From NCBI GenBank assembly GCA_018644665.1, contig JABGQA010000068.1:1-39402 (forward strand): a stretch of 39,402 nt of DNA, written 5' to 3'. This document shows, piece after piece, positions 8,288 to 15,510 of this stretch. The notes beneath the pieces were generated by a model. It saw only the letters and a program-made list of their open reading frames with translations, was not told where the DNA came from and ran no database searches. The position numbers and the translations under genes are program-made. Source of the DNA: Candidatus Poribacteria bacterium. GTDB taxonomy: Bacteria; Poribacteria; WGA-4E; GCA-2687025. Position 1 is the first letter of the stretch, and each line of letters begins with the position of its first letter.

Positions 8288-11206
8288 ATGTTGCGTTGCG
8301 GCCGACGGCGAACGAGGGATAGGGCGTGCCTTCGCTCGGCTATTCTGGCGCTTGGACTTATGGTGGTCGGGTTGACTCTCCCCGCGGTGGCGGAGGATCC
8401 GCCTCCGGTGCCGGACAACCCCTTCTTTCCGCCGGCGTCACCTGTCTGGGAACAGGGCAGCAACTGGGTATTCGATACCGACACTGGGAACGGCGATGGC
8501 ATCGCCAGCCCGGGCGAGACCGTCTCGCCGCGCGTCCGCATTCGGAACCTGGGCGTCGGCACGTCGAAGAACGTGACGGCGACGCTCGCGATTACCGATA
8601 CCGACGTCACGGTAGTCACCGATGAGGTGACCTTCGCGCTCTGGGACGGTGGCGTGAATGAAACGCTAACCGGATTCGTGATCGACATCGACGCTGGCGC
8701 CTCGGCTCACGATGTCGCCGCCACGGTAACGGTCACCTCGACCAACGCCACCGCTGGAGTGGTGGACCCGGCGGTGTTCAGCATCGTCATCCCGGTCCTC
8801 AGCACTGCGGTTCCGTCTTTCGTCCGTAGAAGTGAGTGGGTCTTCGATGGGGCCCTAGGCAACGGCGACGGCCGAGCCAGCCCTGGTGAGCGGGTCGAAC
8901 CCCGCGTACGCATTCTCAACGAAGGTCCAGGCGCGGCCCAGAACGTCAACGTGACCCTCGCTGTGGGTGACGCTTCCGCGACGCTCGCGACCGCGTCCGT
9001 CACCCATACGAGTTGGCCGTCATCTGAAGCACGCAACAACGACGGGCTCGTATTGGATGTAGATGCTGCGGCCGCAGCCGGGACGCTGATTCCGATCACA
9101 GTGAGCATCACTGCGGACAACGGCGGCCCGTGGACTTTCTCCTACGACATCCTCGTCGAGGGATCGCTCGTCGCGTTCGACGAGAGGAACGCATGGATCT
9201 TTGACGGCTCCTTGGGCAACAAGGATGCCCAGGCGAACCCTGGCGAGCGCGTCGAGCCGAGGCTGCGGCTCCTCAACTCGGGCTCCGGCGAGGCCGTGAA
9301 CGTCGTCGCCACGCTCAGCACGGACGACTCCGACGTCACCGTCACCGCCGCGCAGGTAACACATGCGACGTGGCCATCAGGCGAGGCGCGCAACAACGAC
9401 GGCTTCATCATCGACATCGCCTCGGACGCGTCGGCGCATGACGTCACCCTTACTATAGATGTGACCGCCGACAACGCGTCGCCGGCTCAGTTCACGATCA
9501 CCTTCCCGATCGTGAAACTCCCTGCAGCGTTCAGCCAGCGGAGTTCCTGGGCGTTCGACAAGGACACCGGGAATGGCGACGCCGTAGCCAACGTCGGCGA
9601 GCGCGTCGAAATCCGCGCACGAATCCTGAACGACGGCCCCGGGGCAGGTGAGAACGTCGTGGCCACGCTTACAAGCGCCGATTCCGACGTCACCATCGTG
9701 ACCGGTGAAGTCACGCACGCCACGTGGCCGGTCGGCGAGGCACGGAACAACACCGGATTCGTCGTCGACGTCGAACCTACGGCAACCGCGCACGATGTCA
9801 GCTTCACCCTATCGGTGACCGCAGACACTGGCGGGCCATGGGAATTCACCTTCACGATCCCCGTCGTCGCGTCCGCGGTCGTCTTCGAGGCGCGCAGCTT
9901 CTGGTCGTTCGACAAAACCACGGGCAACAGCGATGGCGTGGCGAATCCCGACGAGCGGGTGCAGATCCGCGCCCGTATGATCAACACCGGATCCTCGGCG
10001 GCCGAGAATGTCGTGGCGACCCTGAGTTCGTCCGACGGCAAGTCCACCATCGCGACTGCGGCGGTGACCCACGCGACGTGGCCTGCTGGCGAGGCGCGCA
10101 ACAACGTCGGACTGGTTGTCGACATCGACGCGAGCGCCACCGGCACGGCCGAGTTCACGCTTGCGGTGACGGCCGATAACGGCGGCCCCTGGTCCTTCCC
10201 ATATTCGCTGACCATCACGCCCGCGGCCGCGGAGTTCGAGCAGAGAAGCGGCTGGGCGCGTGACAAGGTTACCGGCGATGGGGACGGGATCATTGAGCCT
10301 GGTGAGCAGGTTGAGATCCGCGCGCGCATGCTGAACATCGGGCAGGTCGACGCTGTCAACGTCGTCGCGACCCTGAGCACACTGGAGTCCGACGTCACGA
10401 TCGACACCGCGACGGTCACGCACGCTACATGGCCCGGTGGCGTCGCCCGCAACAACCTTGGGTTCATCGTGGACCTGGGCTCCGGCCTTGCCTCGTCGAG
10501 CGTAGATTTCACCGTCGACGTGACCGCCGATGTGGGCGGCCCGTGGCAGTTCGTCTACACGATCCCGATCACCGGCGTGACGGCGCCCGCTGCCTTGGCC
10601 GTGCCGGGAGACATCGACATGGACGGCTCCGTGGGCATCCGGGACATCCTCACGGTGGCCACCGTCTACGGCGAGCCCGCCTCGGTTTATCCGACGGCGG
10701 ACATCAACGGCGACGCAGTGTTGGACATGGGCGACATGATCGTCATCCACGCGGCGCGTACGGACACCGTCGCCGGGGCCCCGACCGTCAGGCACAGCCG
10801 CGTCACCCTGGTGGAGCGTTGGCTGCGCGAAGGTCGCCAAATGGACGATGGCTCAGAGCTGTTCCGCGAGGGCCTGCCGGCCCTGGAGGCTCTCCTCGCC
10901 GCGCTGAGACCCGCGACCACGGCGCTGCTGCCGAACTACCCGAACCCGTTCAATCCAGAGACGTGGATTCCGTTCGACCTCGCCGAGGCCGGCGAAGTGA
11001 CGGTCCGTGTCTACGACATCGGCGGGCAGGTAGTGCGGCGACTCGACCTCGGCTACGTCGAGCCTGGAAAGTACCGCGAGCGCGACGTGGCCGCCTACTG
11101 GGACGGTCGCAACGAGTTCGGCGAGGCGGTAGCCAGCGGAGTCTACCTCTACGAGATCCGCGCGGGAGCACAGCGCGACGTGCGCCGTATGGTGGTGCGC
11201 AAGTAG
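8288..11206 (+). CDS. Secreted six-repeat protein with dockerin-like domain and C-terminal sorting tail
   Basis: This 972-residue protein has a long signal peptide (cationic residues 1-16, hydrophobic 17-32, cleavage probably after AVA at 33-35). Six tandem repeats of about 118 residues follow (about 53-763). Each starts with W.FD...GN.DG.A.PGE.V..R.R..N.G and contains ATL..., VTHATWP.GEARNN.GF..D and a V(T)AD.GGPW.F end. Next is a dockerin-like pair of calcium-loop segments (DIDMDGSVGIRDILTVATVYG-type at about 774-794, and DINGDAVLDMGDMIVIHA at about 808-825). The C-terminus is a FlgD-Ig/type-A sorting tail: LLPNYPNPFNPETWIPF at 880-896, AAYWDGRNEFGEAVASGVYLYEI, RRMVVRK end. GGAGG at 8276-8280 lies seven bases from the ATG. 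I infer it is exported and displayed on the surface; repeat function and dockerin partner are unknown. Confidence 0.85.
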   Translation: MLRCGRRRTRDRACLRSAILALGLMVVGLTLPAVAEDPPPVPDNPFFPPASPVWEQGSNWVFDTDTGNGDGIASPGETVSPRVRIRNLGVGTSKNVTATLAITDTDVTVVTDEVTFALWDGGVNETLTGFVIDIDAGASAHDVAATVTVTSTNATAGVVDPAVFSIVIPVLSTAVPSFVRRSEWVFDGALGNGDGRASPGERVEPRVRILNEGPGAAQNVNVTLAVGDASATLATASVTHTSWPSSEARNNDGLVLDVDAAAAAGTLIPITVSITADNGGPWTFSYDILVEGSLVAFDERNAWIFDGSLGNKDAQANPGERVEPRLRLLNSGSGEAVNVVATLSTDDSDVTVTAAQVTHATWPSGEARNNDGFIIDIASDASAHDVTLTIDVTADNASPAQFTITFPIVKLPAAFSQRSSWAFDKDTGNGDAVANVGERVEIRARILNDGPGAGENVVATLTSADSDVTIVTGEVTHATWPVGEARNNTGFVVDVEPTATAHDVSFTLSVTADTGGPWEFTFTIPVVASAVVFEARSFWSFDKTTGNSDGVANPDERVQIRARMINTGSSAAENVVATLSSSDGKSTIATAAVTHATWPAGEARNNVGLVVDIDASATGTAEFTLAVTADNGGPWSFPYSLTITPAAAEFEQRSGWARDKVTGDGDGIIEPGEQVEIRARMLNIGQVDAVNVVATLSTLESDVTIDTATVTHATWPGGVARNNLGFIVDLGSGLASSSVDFTVDVTADVGGPWQFVYTIPITGVTAPAALAVPGDIDMDGSVGIRDILTVATVYGEPASVYPTADINGDAVLDMGDMIVIHAARTDTVAGAPTVRHSRVTLVERWLREGRQMDDGSELFREGLPALEALLAALRPATTALLPNYPNPFNPETWIPFDLAEAGEVTVRVYDIGGQVVRRLDLGYVEPGKYRERDVAAYWDGRNEFGEAVASGVYLYEIRAGAQRDVRRMVVRK
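8455..10575 (+). repeat. Six tandem in-frame repeats of about 354 bp
   Basis: The W-x-F-D...GN.D motif that opens each unit recurs at about 8464, 8836, 9193, 9547, 9901 and 10252, so the spacings are roughly 372, 357, 354, 354 and 351 bp. The first unit is the most diverged (VTFALWDGG replaces VTHATWP.GEARNN) and the last has lost the F of W.FD. Units 3-5 are most alike, which suggests recent duplication of the central copies. At nucleotide level they differ enough that no long perfect repeat is present. Confidence 0.85.
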
Positions 11207-11238
11207 CACTCGCAGCATCCCCGTCGCGGAGCAATTCG

Positions 11239-11988
11239 TTGGCGTCAGCACGAGAGTTCTGGACGACACGGCAGGCGGAGTTCGTCCCTTACGCGATCGA
11301 CCCGCCTGCCTACCGCCAGCAGGCTGCGCCCGTGCTGCGCGCCTATCTCGAAGGCTTCGGCGATGTCGACGGTAAGGTCGTACTCGACCTGGGCTGCGGC
11401 AACGGCGAACTCGCCGTATACGCCGCTCGCCTCGGCGCCACAGTGTGGGCGGTGGACTTCTCCGCATCTGGAGTGCGGAACACCGGGACGCTAGCCGAAC
11501 ACAACGGCGTTGGCGACCGCGTCCAAGCCGTCGAGCTGGACGCAATGGCCGTAGCCGATCTCGGCCCGGAGTTCGACCTCGTCATTGGGAAGAACGTCCT
11601 CCACCATCTCGAGCCGTTCCAGGAGTTCGTAGGTACTCTCCACGACATCCTCGGGACCGGCGGCAGAGGGTGGTTCCTCGAGAACAGCGCCCGCAACCCC
11701 CTCCTCATGCTGGCGCGGCGTCTCCGTGGGCGCTTCGGTATCGCGAAGTTCGGGGACGACGACGAGCACCCTCTGGCCCCCGCCGAGATCGACTTGCTGC
11801 GCGGCCGCTTTCCCGTCGTGAAGTTGGCATTCCCGACATTCGTGTGTTTCCGTATGCTCGCCAACTACGTGCTGCGCGGCAACGCCGCGGCGCGCGCCAT
11901 CCTACGGGGACTGGACGAAGGCATCGCCGCCGTTCTCCCGTTCGTCAGGCAATACAGCTACCGGCAGATCGTCGAGGTGGTCAAGTAG
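11239..11988 (+). CDS. Class I SAM-dependent methyltransferase
   Basis: This 249-residue cytoplasmic protein has a Rossmann-type methyltransferase core. The AdoMet-binding motif I is VVLDLGCGNG at residues 47-56. It is followed by ATVWAVDFSASG, with the acidic residue ending strand 2, and later by DLVIGKNVLHHLEPF, a motif typical of UbiE/Methyltransf_11/25-type enzymes. The frame stays open far upstream inside the preceding gene, but protein-like sequence begins at ASAREFW. The TTG at 11239 has GGAG at 11228-11231 at a seven-base spacing, so I chose it. It begins 32 bp after the six-repeat secreted protein and is followed 14 bp later by a Wzi-like capsule gene. A role in methylating a polysaccharide or lipid precursor is suggested by context only; the substrate cannot be read from the sequence. 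Confidence 0.82.
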   Translation: MASAREFWTTRQAEFVPYAIDPPAYRQQAAPVLRAYLEGFGDVDGKVVLDLGCGNGELAVYAARLGATVWAVDFSASGVRNTGTLAEHNGVGDRVQAVELDAMAVADLGPEFDLVIGKNVLHHLEPFQEFVGTLHDILGTGGRGWFLENSARNPLLMLARRLRGRFGIAKFGDDDEHPLAPAEIDLLRGRFPVVKLAFPTFVCFRMLANYVLRGNAAARAILRGLDEGIAAVLPFVRQYSYRQIVEVVK

Positions 11989-12002
11989 CCGGAGGCCGCC
12001 AT

Positions 12003-13580
12003 ATGGAGTGCCGGCGGGGCGCGGATGGGAGCGCGGGGCGCCGTCGTCGCCTTGCGTTGCAGTGGGGTCTTGTCGCCTACTTCGCGCTATTGGGCCTCTC
12101 CGTGCGGGCCTACGAGAACATCCCGCCAGCGTTTGACGGACGAGATCTGCTCACGCGGCTTGCGGCCCGGGGCGTCATCCCCATCGACACGGCCATCTCG
12201 CGTCCCCTCACGCGCGGTCATCTCGCCGAGGCGACGCGGGTCGAACGCGGCGCCCTGTCCGACGTGGAGGCGAGTCATCTCGCCGCGTACGGGAGGTACG
12301 CCAACGCTGGCGCCGCCGATGCCGTGTTCCACCACGCCAGCGACGGCTTCTCGCTCGCGTTCGAGCCACGGATGGAGTTCGAGGCACAACGCCTTGCGGA
12401 CGCCGACGGGGCAGCGACGGCGACAAGCGTTCGCCCTGTGGCATACGGGGGCACAAGTTCCTTCCGGTTCTATACCGAGTTCGAATGGGGGGTCGTCTCG
12501 AACCCGTCCGCATACCGCTTCCCGCCCGACAAGTTCCCGCTGCGTCAGCGCTCCATCACCGGCGACCTCGAACAGCTCAGTATGGCACAGGGGCACGTTG
12601 CCTTCGGGTCAGGGCCGATGGTCGTACAGGTGGGCAAGTTGCCCGTGCGGTGGGGCATGGGATCCCGTGGGTCGCTGCTTCTGTCCGACAACACGGACGC
12701 CAAGGATGGCGCGCGCCTGCTCGTGCGCACGGGGCCGTTTAGGTTTGAGAGCCTGAGCGCGGACATGCCGCAGGCAGGCGTTGAGAAGCACATTTCGGCG
12801 CACCGCCTGAGCGTGCGCGCGCATCCGCGCCTGGTGGTCGGCGTCCACGAGGCGGTCGTATATAGTGGGGCGCTACGGCTAAACTACCTGAATCCGTTCA
12901 ACCTGTATCTGCTCGCCGTCCCGATCGTTGAGCGTCAGACGCTCGGGGACGATCGCGACGAGTTCCCAGGCGGAAACACCCTCTTCGGCGCAGATGTGAC
13001 GTGGCGAGTGGGGCCGTCGAGCCTGCTGTATCTGGACGCAGTCATCGACGACTATCAACCGCAGGACGGCCTGAAGAGCTTCCGCAATTGGGACAGCAAG
13101 TTCGCGACGCAGATCGGCGTGTACACGACCGATCCGTTCGGGGTGTCCGACGCGTCCATCCGGGCGGAGTACACTTTCGTGAACCAGTACGCCTACACGC
13201 ACGAATTCGACGCGCTCCGGTACACCCTCGCGGGCGAGCCGTTGGGTTTCTTCACCGGGCCGGACGCGGACGATCTGTCGCTGCATGCCGACAAGTGGCT
13301 GTCACCCAGGGTGCGCGTGGGGGCGACTGCGGTTCAGACGCGGAAGGGCGAGCAGGACATCACTGTCCCAAGGCGCCGCGGCGGCCCCCAACGGTGGACG
13401 TTCCTCTCGGGCGTCGAGGAAGTCCGTCGGGCGTTTGGGGTCAGTGTCCGCGTCACGGAAGTGACAAGGTGGACGGCCGACGTCGAGGCGACGTACGTCC
13501 GTCTGACCAACGTGGATCATGTTGCCGGGGCGACGCGCGATGGCATCGACATCGTGGCTCGCGGCTCCTTCAGAATGTAG
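12003..13580 (+). CDS. Wzi-like capsule assembly outer-membrane protein
   Basis: This 525-residue protein has an N-terminal signal peptide (RRRR at 13-16, hydrophobic 17-34). The rest resembles the Wzi/capsule-assembly barrel family: VQVGKLPVRWGMGSRGSLLLSDN at about 208-230, ISAHRLSVRAHPRLVVGVHEAVVYSG at about 264-289, and NYLNPFNLYLLAV at about 294-306. Many alternating-hydrophobicity strands follow, ending in ARGSFRM. Wzi proteins are outer-membrane barrels that help anchor capsular polysaccharide on the surface. The ATG at 12003 has GGAGG at 11991-11995 at a seven-base spacing. The frame is open upstream through the methyltransferase gene, but that is an overlapping shadow. It is followed after 3 bp by a Wzz-like gene, supporting a polysaccharide-export role. 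Confidence 0.78.
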   Translation: MECRRGADGSAGRRRRLALQWGLVAYFALLGLSVRAYENIPPAFDGRDLLTRLAARGVIPIDTAISRPLTRGHLAEATRVERGALSDVEASHLAAYGRYANAGAADAVFHHASDGFSLAFEPRMEFEAQRLADADGAATATSVRPVAYGGTSSFRFYTEFEWGVVSNPSAYRFPPDKFPLRQRSITGDLEQLSMAQGHVAFGSGPMVVQVGKLPVRWGMGSRGSLLLSDNTDAKDGARLLVRTGPFRFESLSADMPQAGVEKHISAHRLSVRAHPRLVVGVHEAVVYSGALRLNYLNPFNLYLLAVPIVERQTLGDDRDEFPGGNTLFGADVTWRVGPSSLLYLDAVIDDYQPQDGLKSFRNWDSKFATQIGVYTTDPFGVSDASIRAEYTFVNQYAYTHEFDALRYTLAGEPLGFFTGPDADDLSLHADKWLSPRVRVGATAVQTRKGEQDITVPRRRGGPQRWTFLSGVEEVRRAFGVSVRVTEVTRWTADVEATYVRLTNVDHVAGATRDGIDIVARGSFRM

Positions 13581-13583
13581 GGA

Positions 13584-15023
13584 ATGCGCGTGTCCGAACT
13601 GGCTCCTTCCCGCACGGAGACGATCGACGAACCCGACCTGGATATCGTCGCGTACATCGAGGTCGTCTGGCGTCGCAAGTGGATCTTCGGGGGCATCGTG
13701 ACGCTCGTGCTCGTAGGCGCCTTCGTGCGGACGATGTACTTTCTGCCCGAAATGTACGGGAGCGCCGCTACGATACTGCCGCTCAAGGCGGTGGACGGAG
13801 GCGCCCTAGGCATGCTGCGACAGGTAGGCGGAGCCGCGGGAGCGCTCGCTGGCCTTGGCCTGGGAGGCGCAGGCGGAGACGCCGAGCGGCTGGTCAGCGT
13901 CCTACGCACGCGTAGCCTAGCGGAGAGCGTGGCGCGGAGGCACGCGCTCTTCGAGCGACTCGTGCGGAAAGATCTCAACAAGCTACGGCGTAAGGGTGGC
14001 GCGACGTTCGGCCCAACGGACATGGATCGCATCCCGCTCGAGCTCGTCGCGGCCCATCCAGCGGGCCTGAACGCCGATCTGCTGGCGTCGCCCGGCGCGG
14101 CGGTACTCGAGCTGGAGGACGATGCAGTGCGCCGCGCCGTCGGCGCGCTTCCCGGGTGGGCAGGTACGCTGGATGCGTTGGATGCAGGGGCGGTGCGGGA
14201 CGCCTGGTACGTCATCACGCAGAACCGACTCCGTGGATTCCGCGACGGTGTAGGGGTCGACTGGGACCGCAAGCAGAGCGTGATCAAGGTCTCGGTGATG
14301 TTTGAGGGTGATCCCGAGATGGCCGCGGCGCTGGCCAACGCCTACATAGAGGAGTTGCGCGCGTATCTTCGGGAGAACACAAGCACGGAAGCGCGCCGCA
14401 ACCGGGTGTTCATCGAGAACAGGTTCCGCGAGGCCGAAACGGATCTGGCGGCTGCGGAAGGCGACCTAGAGGCGTTCGAACAGGAGCACGAACTCGTCTC
14501 GCTACCTGAACAGACGGCGTACGCCGTGACGCGGCTTGGGGAGCTCGAGGCGAGGCTCGCGGCCAAGCAGATCGAGCGCGATGTCCTGGCTCAAGCGAAG
14601 GTCTCCCCTGGCAGCGCGCCGTTGGCCGCGCTAGAAGTGGAGATACGGGGCATCGACGGGATGCTGTCGGAGGCGCTCCGTGGTCGAGGGTCCGCCGTTG
14701 GCACGATGGCGCTGGCCGACCTGCCTACGGTGAAGCGCGAGCTGTTCGAGCTAATGCGGGCCAAGGCCGTCCAGGAGACCCTCTTTAAGCTGCTGGCTGA
14801 GCAGTACGAGGTCGCGAAGATCGACGAAATCCGCGAGGAGGTCGCGTTCGAGACGCTGGACCTGGCAATGCCGGCGACGGAGCGGGCATCGCCGAGGCGC
14901 AAGGTGGACATGGTGATAGGTCTCGCGATCGGGTGTGTGTTGGCCGCTTTATGCGTTGCGGCGGTCGAGATGTTGGCCTCCAGGCGGGCCGCCGCGTTGG
15001 CCGCGAGCCACCCGGGCGCCTAA
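13584..15023 (+). CDS. Wzz/PCP-type polysaccharide chain-length or export co-polymerase protein
   Basis: This 479-residue inner-membrane protein has the polysaccharide co-polymerase layout. There is a cytoplasmic N-terminus with IDEPDLDIVAYIEVVWRRKW (14-33), a first transmembrane helix at about 34-53, and a large periplasmic region with coiled-coil character at about 270-340. Near the C-terminus is the conserved VQETLFKLLAEQYEVAKIDE stretch followed by LDLAMPATERASPRRK. A second transmembrane helix spans about 440-465. No Walker motif or tyrosine-rich tail is present, so it is not a full Wzc-type kinase. Two starts are possible: ATG 13584, or GTG 13590 with TAGGGA six bases upstream, which may be the better one. 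Immediate proximity to the Wzi-like gene suggests capsule or exopolysaccharide export. No glycosyltransferase or Wza gene is in the window. Confidence 0.82.
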   Translation: MRVSELAPSRTETIDEPDLDIVAYIEVVWRRKWIFGGIVTLVLVGAFVRTMYFLPEMYGSAATILPLKAVDGGALGMLRQVGGAAGALAGLGLGGAGGDAERLVSVLRTRSLAESVARRHALFERLVRKDLNKLRRKGGATFGPTDMDRIPLELVAAHPAGLNADLLASPGAAVLELEDDAVRRAVGALPGWAGTLDALDAGAVRDAWYVITQNRLRGFRDGVGVDWDRKQSVIKVSVMFEGDPEMAAALANAYIEELRAYLRENTSTEARRNRVFIENRFREAETDLAAAEGDLEAFEQEHELVSLPEQTAYAVTRLGELEARLAAKQIERDVLAQAKVSPGSAPLAALEVEIRGIDGMLSEALRGRGSAVGTMALADLPTVKRELFELMRAKAVQETLFKLLAEQYEVAKIDEIREEVAFETLDLAMPATERASPRRKVDMVIGLAIGCVLAALCVAAVEMLASRRAAALAASHPGA

Positions 15024-15510
15024 CCGCGGGGTGGCGGGTGAAACCCTCGGAAACCGCGCGTCGTATGGATTCGCAGCGGAGGCGTGCGTTCGGCGCATCC
15101 CCCGCGAAAGGCGCGCCACGACGGCTTCGCGTGTGTCCGGCGCCACAGGGGAAACTCTTGACACTCCTTGAAGCGGAGATGTAGTATATGGCGCTTTGCC
15201 AGGCCGCTCGCGCCTCTCGGCGACGGGCATGTTACGGGGCGCGGAAGCGGTGCGACGGACGCATTCATAGTCTTCTGATCTTGGGCGGATGTTGACAGAT
15301 ACAAGCGGATTTCCAGACGGACACTCGGCGACTTTGGTCTTATCGGAGGCGGATCTGATGGACAGTGGGTTGTACCCAAACGGTTCCAGTTCCATGAACA
15401 CTTCACGAACGCCTTCCACCAGTAATGACTGTGGTGGGAAGCGTCGTTCGAACGTCATCGGGGGGTCTATCGTGGCGAGTCGATCTCGGCAACTATGGAG
15501 GACGCTATCC
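15024..15510 (+). other. Intergenic region and long leader before the giant TIG-repeat gene
   Basis: About 490 bases separate the Wzz-like gene from the likely start at 15511. The promoter lies at 15158-15187. The part after it is open in the frame of the giant gene from 15289 (74 codons), but those codons encode a low-complexity, non-signal-like segment. They may therefore be an untranslated leader or an unusually long N-terminal extension. I looked for c-di-GMP, cobalamin and TPP riboswitch signatures by eye and saw none that convinced me. Confidence 0.45.
15158..15187 (+). promoter_or_regulatory. Sigma70-like promoter upstream of the giant TIG-repeat protein
   Basis: TTGACA at 15158-15163 is a perfect -35 hexamer, followed after 18 bp by TAGTAT at 15182-15187, four of six matches to TATAAT. 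The AT-rich patch stands out in this GC-rich intergenic region. Transcription would start near 15195, leaving a leader of about 280-315 bases before the likely starts at 15472 or 15511. Confidence 0.6.

Noticed and set aside
10429..11238. Upstream open extension of the methyltransferase frame inside the six-repeat gene
   Set aside because: Its translation is Arg/Gly/Pro-rich out-of-frame sequence; the TTG at 11239 with GGAG upstream fits the start of the recognisable protein.
11445..12002. Upstream open extension of the Wzi-like frame through the methyltransferase gene
   Set aside because: Arg-rich out-of-frame translation; ATG 12003 has a good ribosome-binding site and begins a signal peptide.
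15289..15510. Giant gene starting at ATG 15289
   Set aside because: It would put 74 residues of low-complexity sequence ahead of a clean signal peptide; 15511 or 15472 is more likely, though 15289 cannot be excluded.
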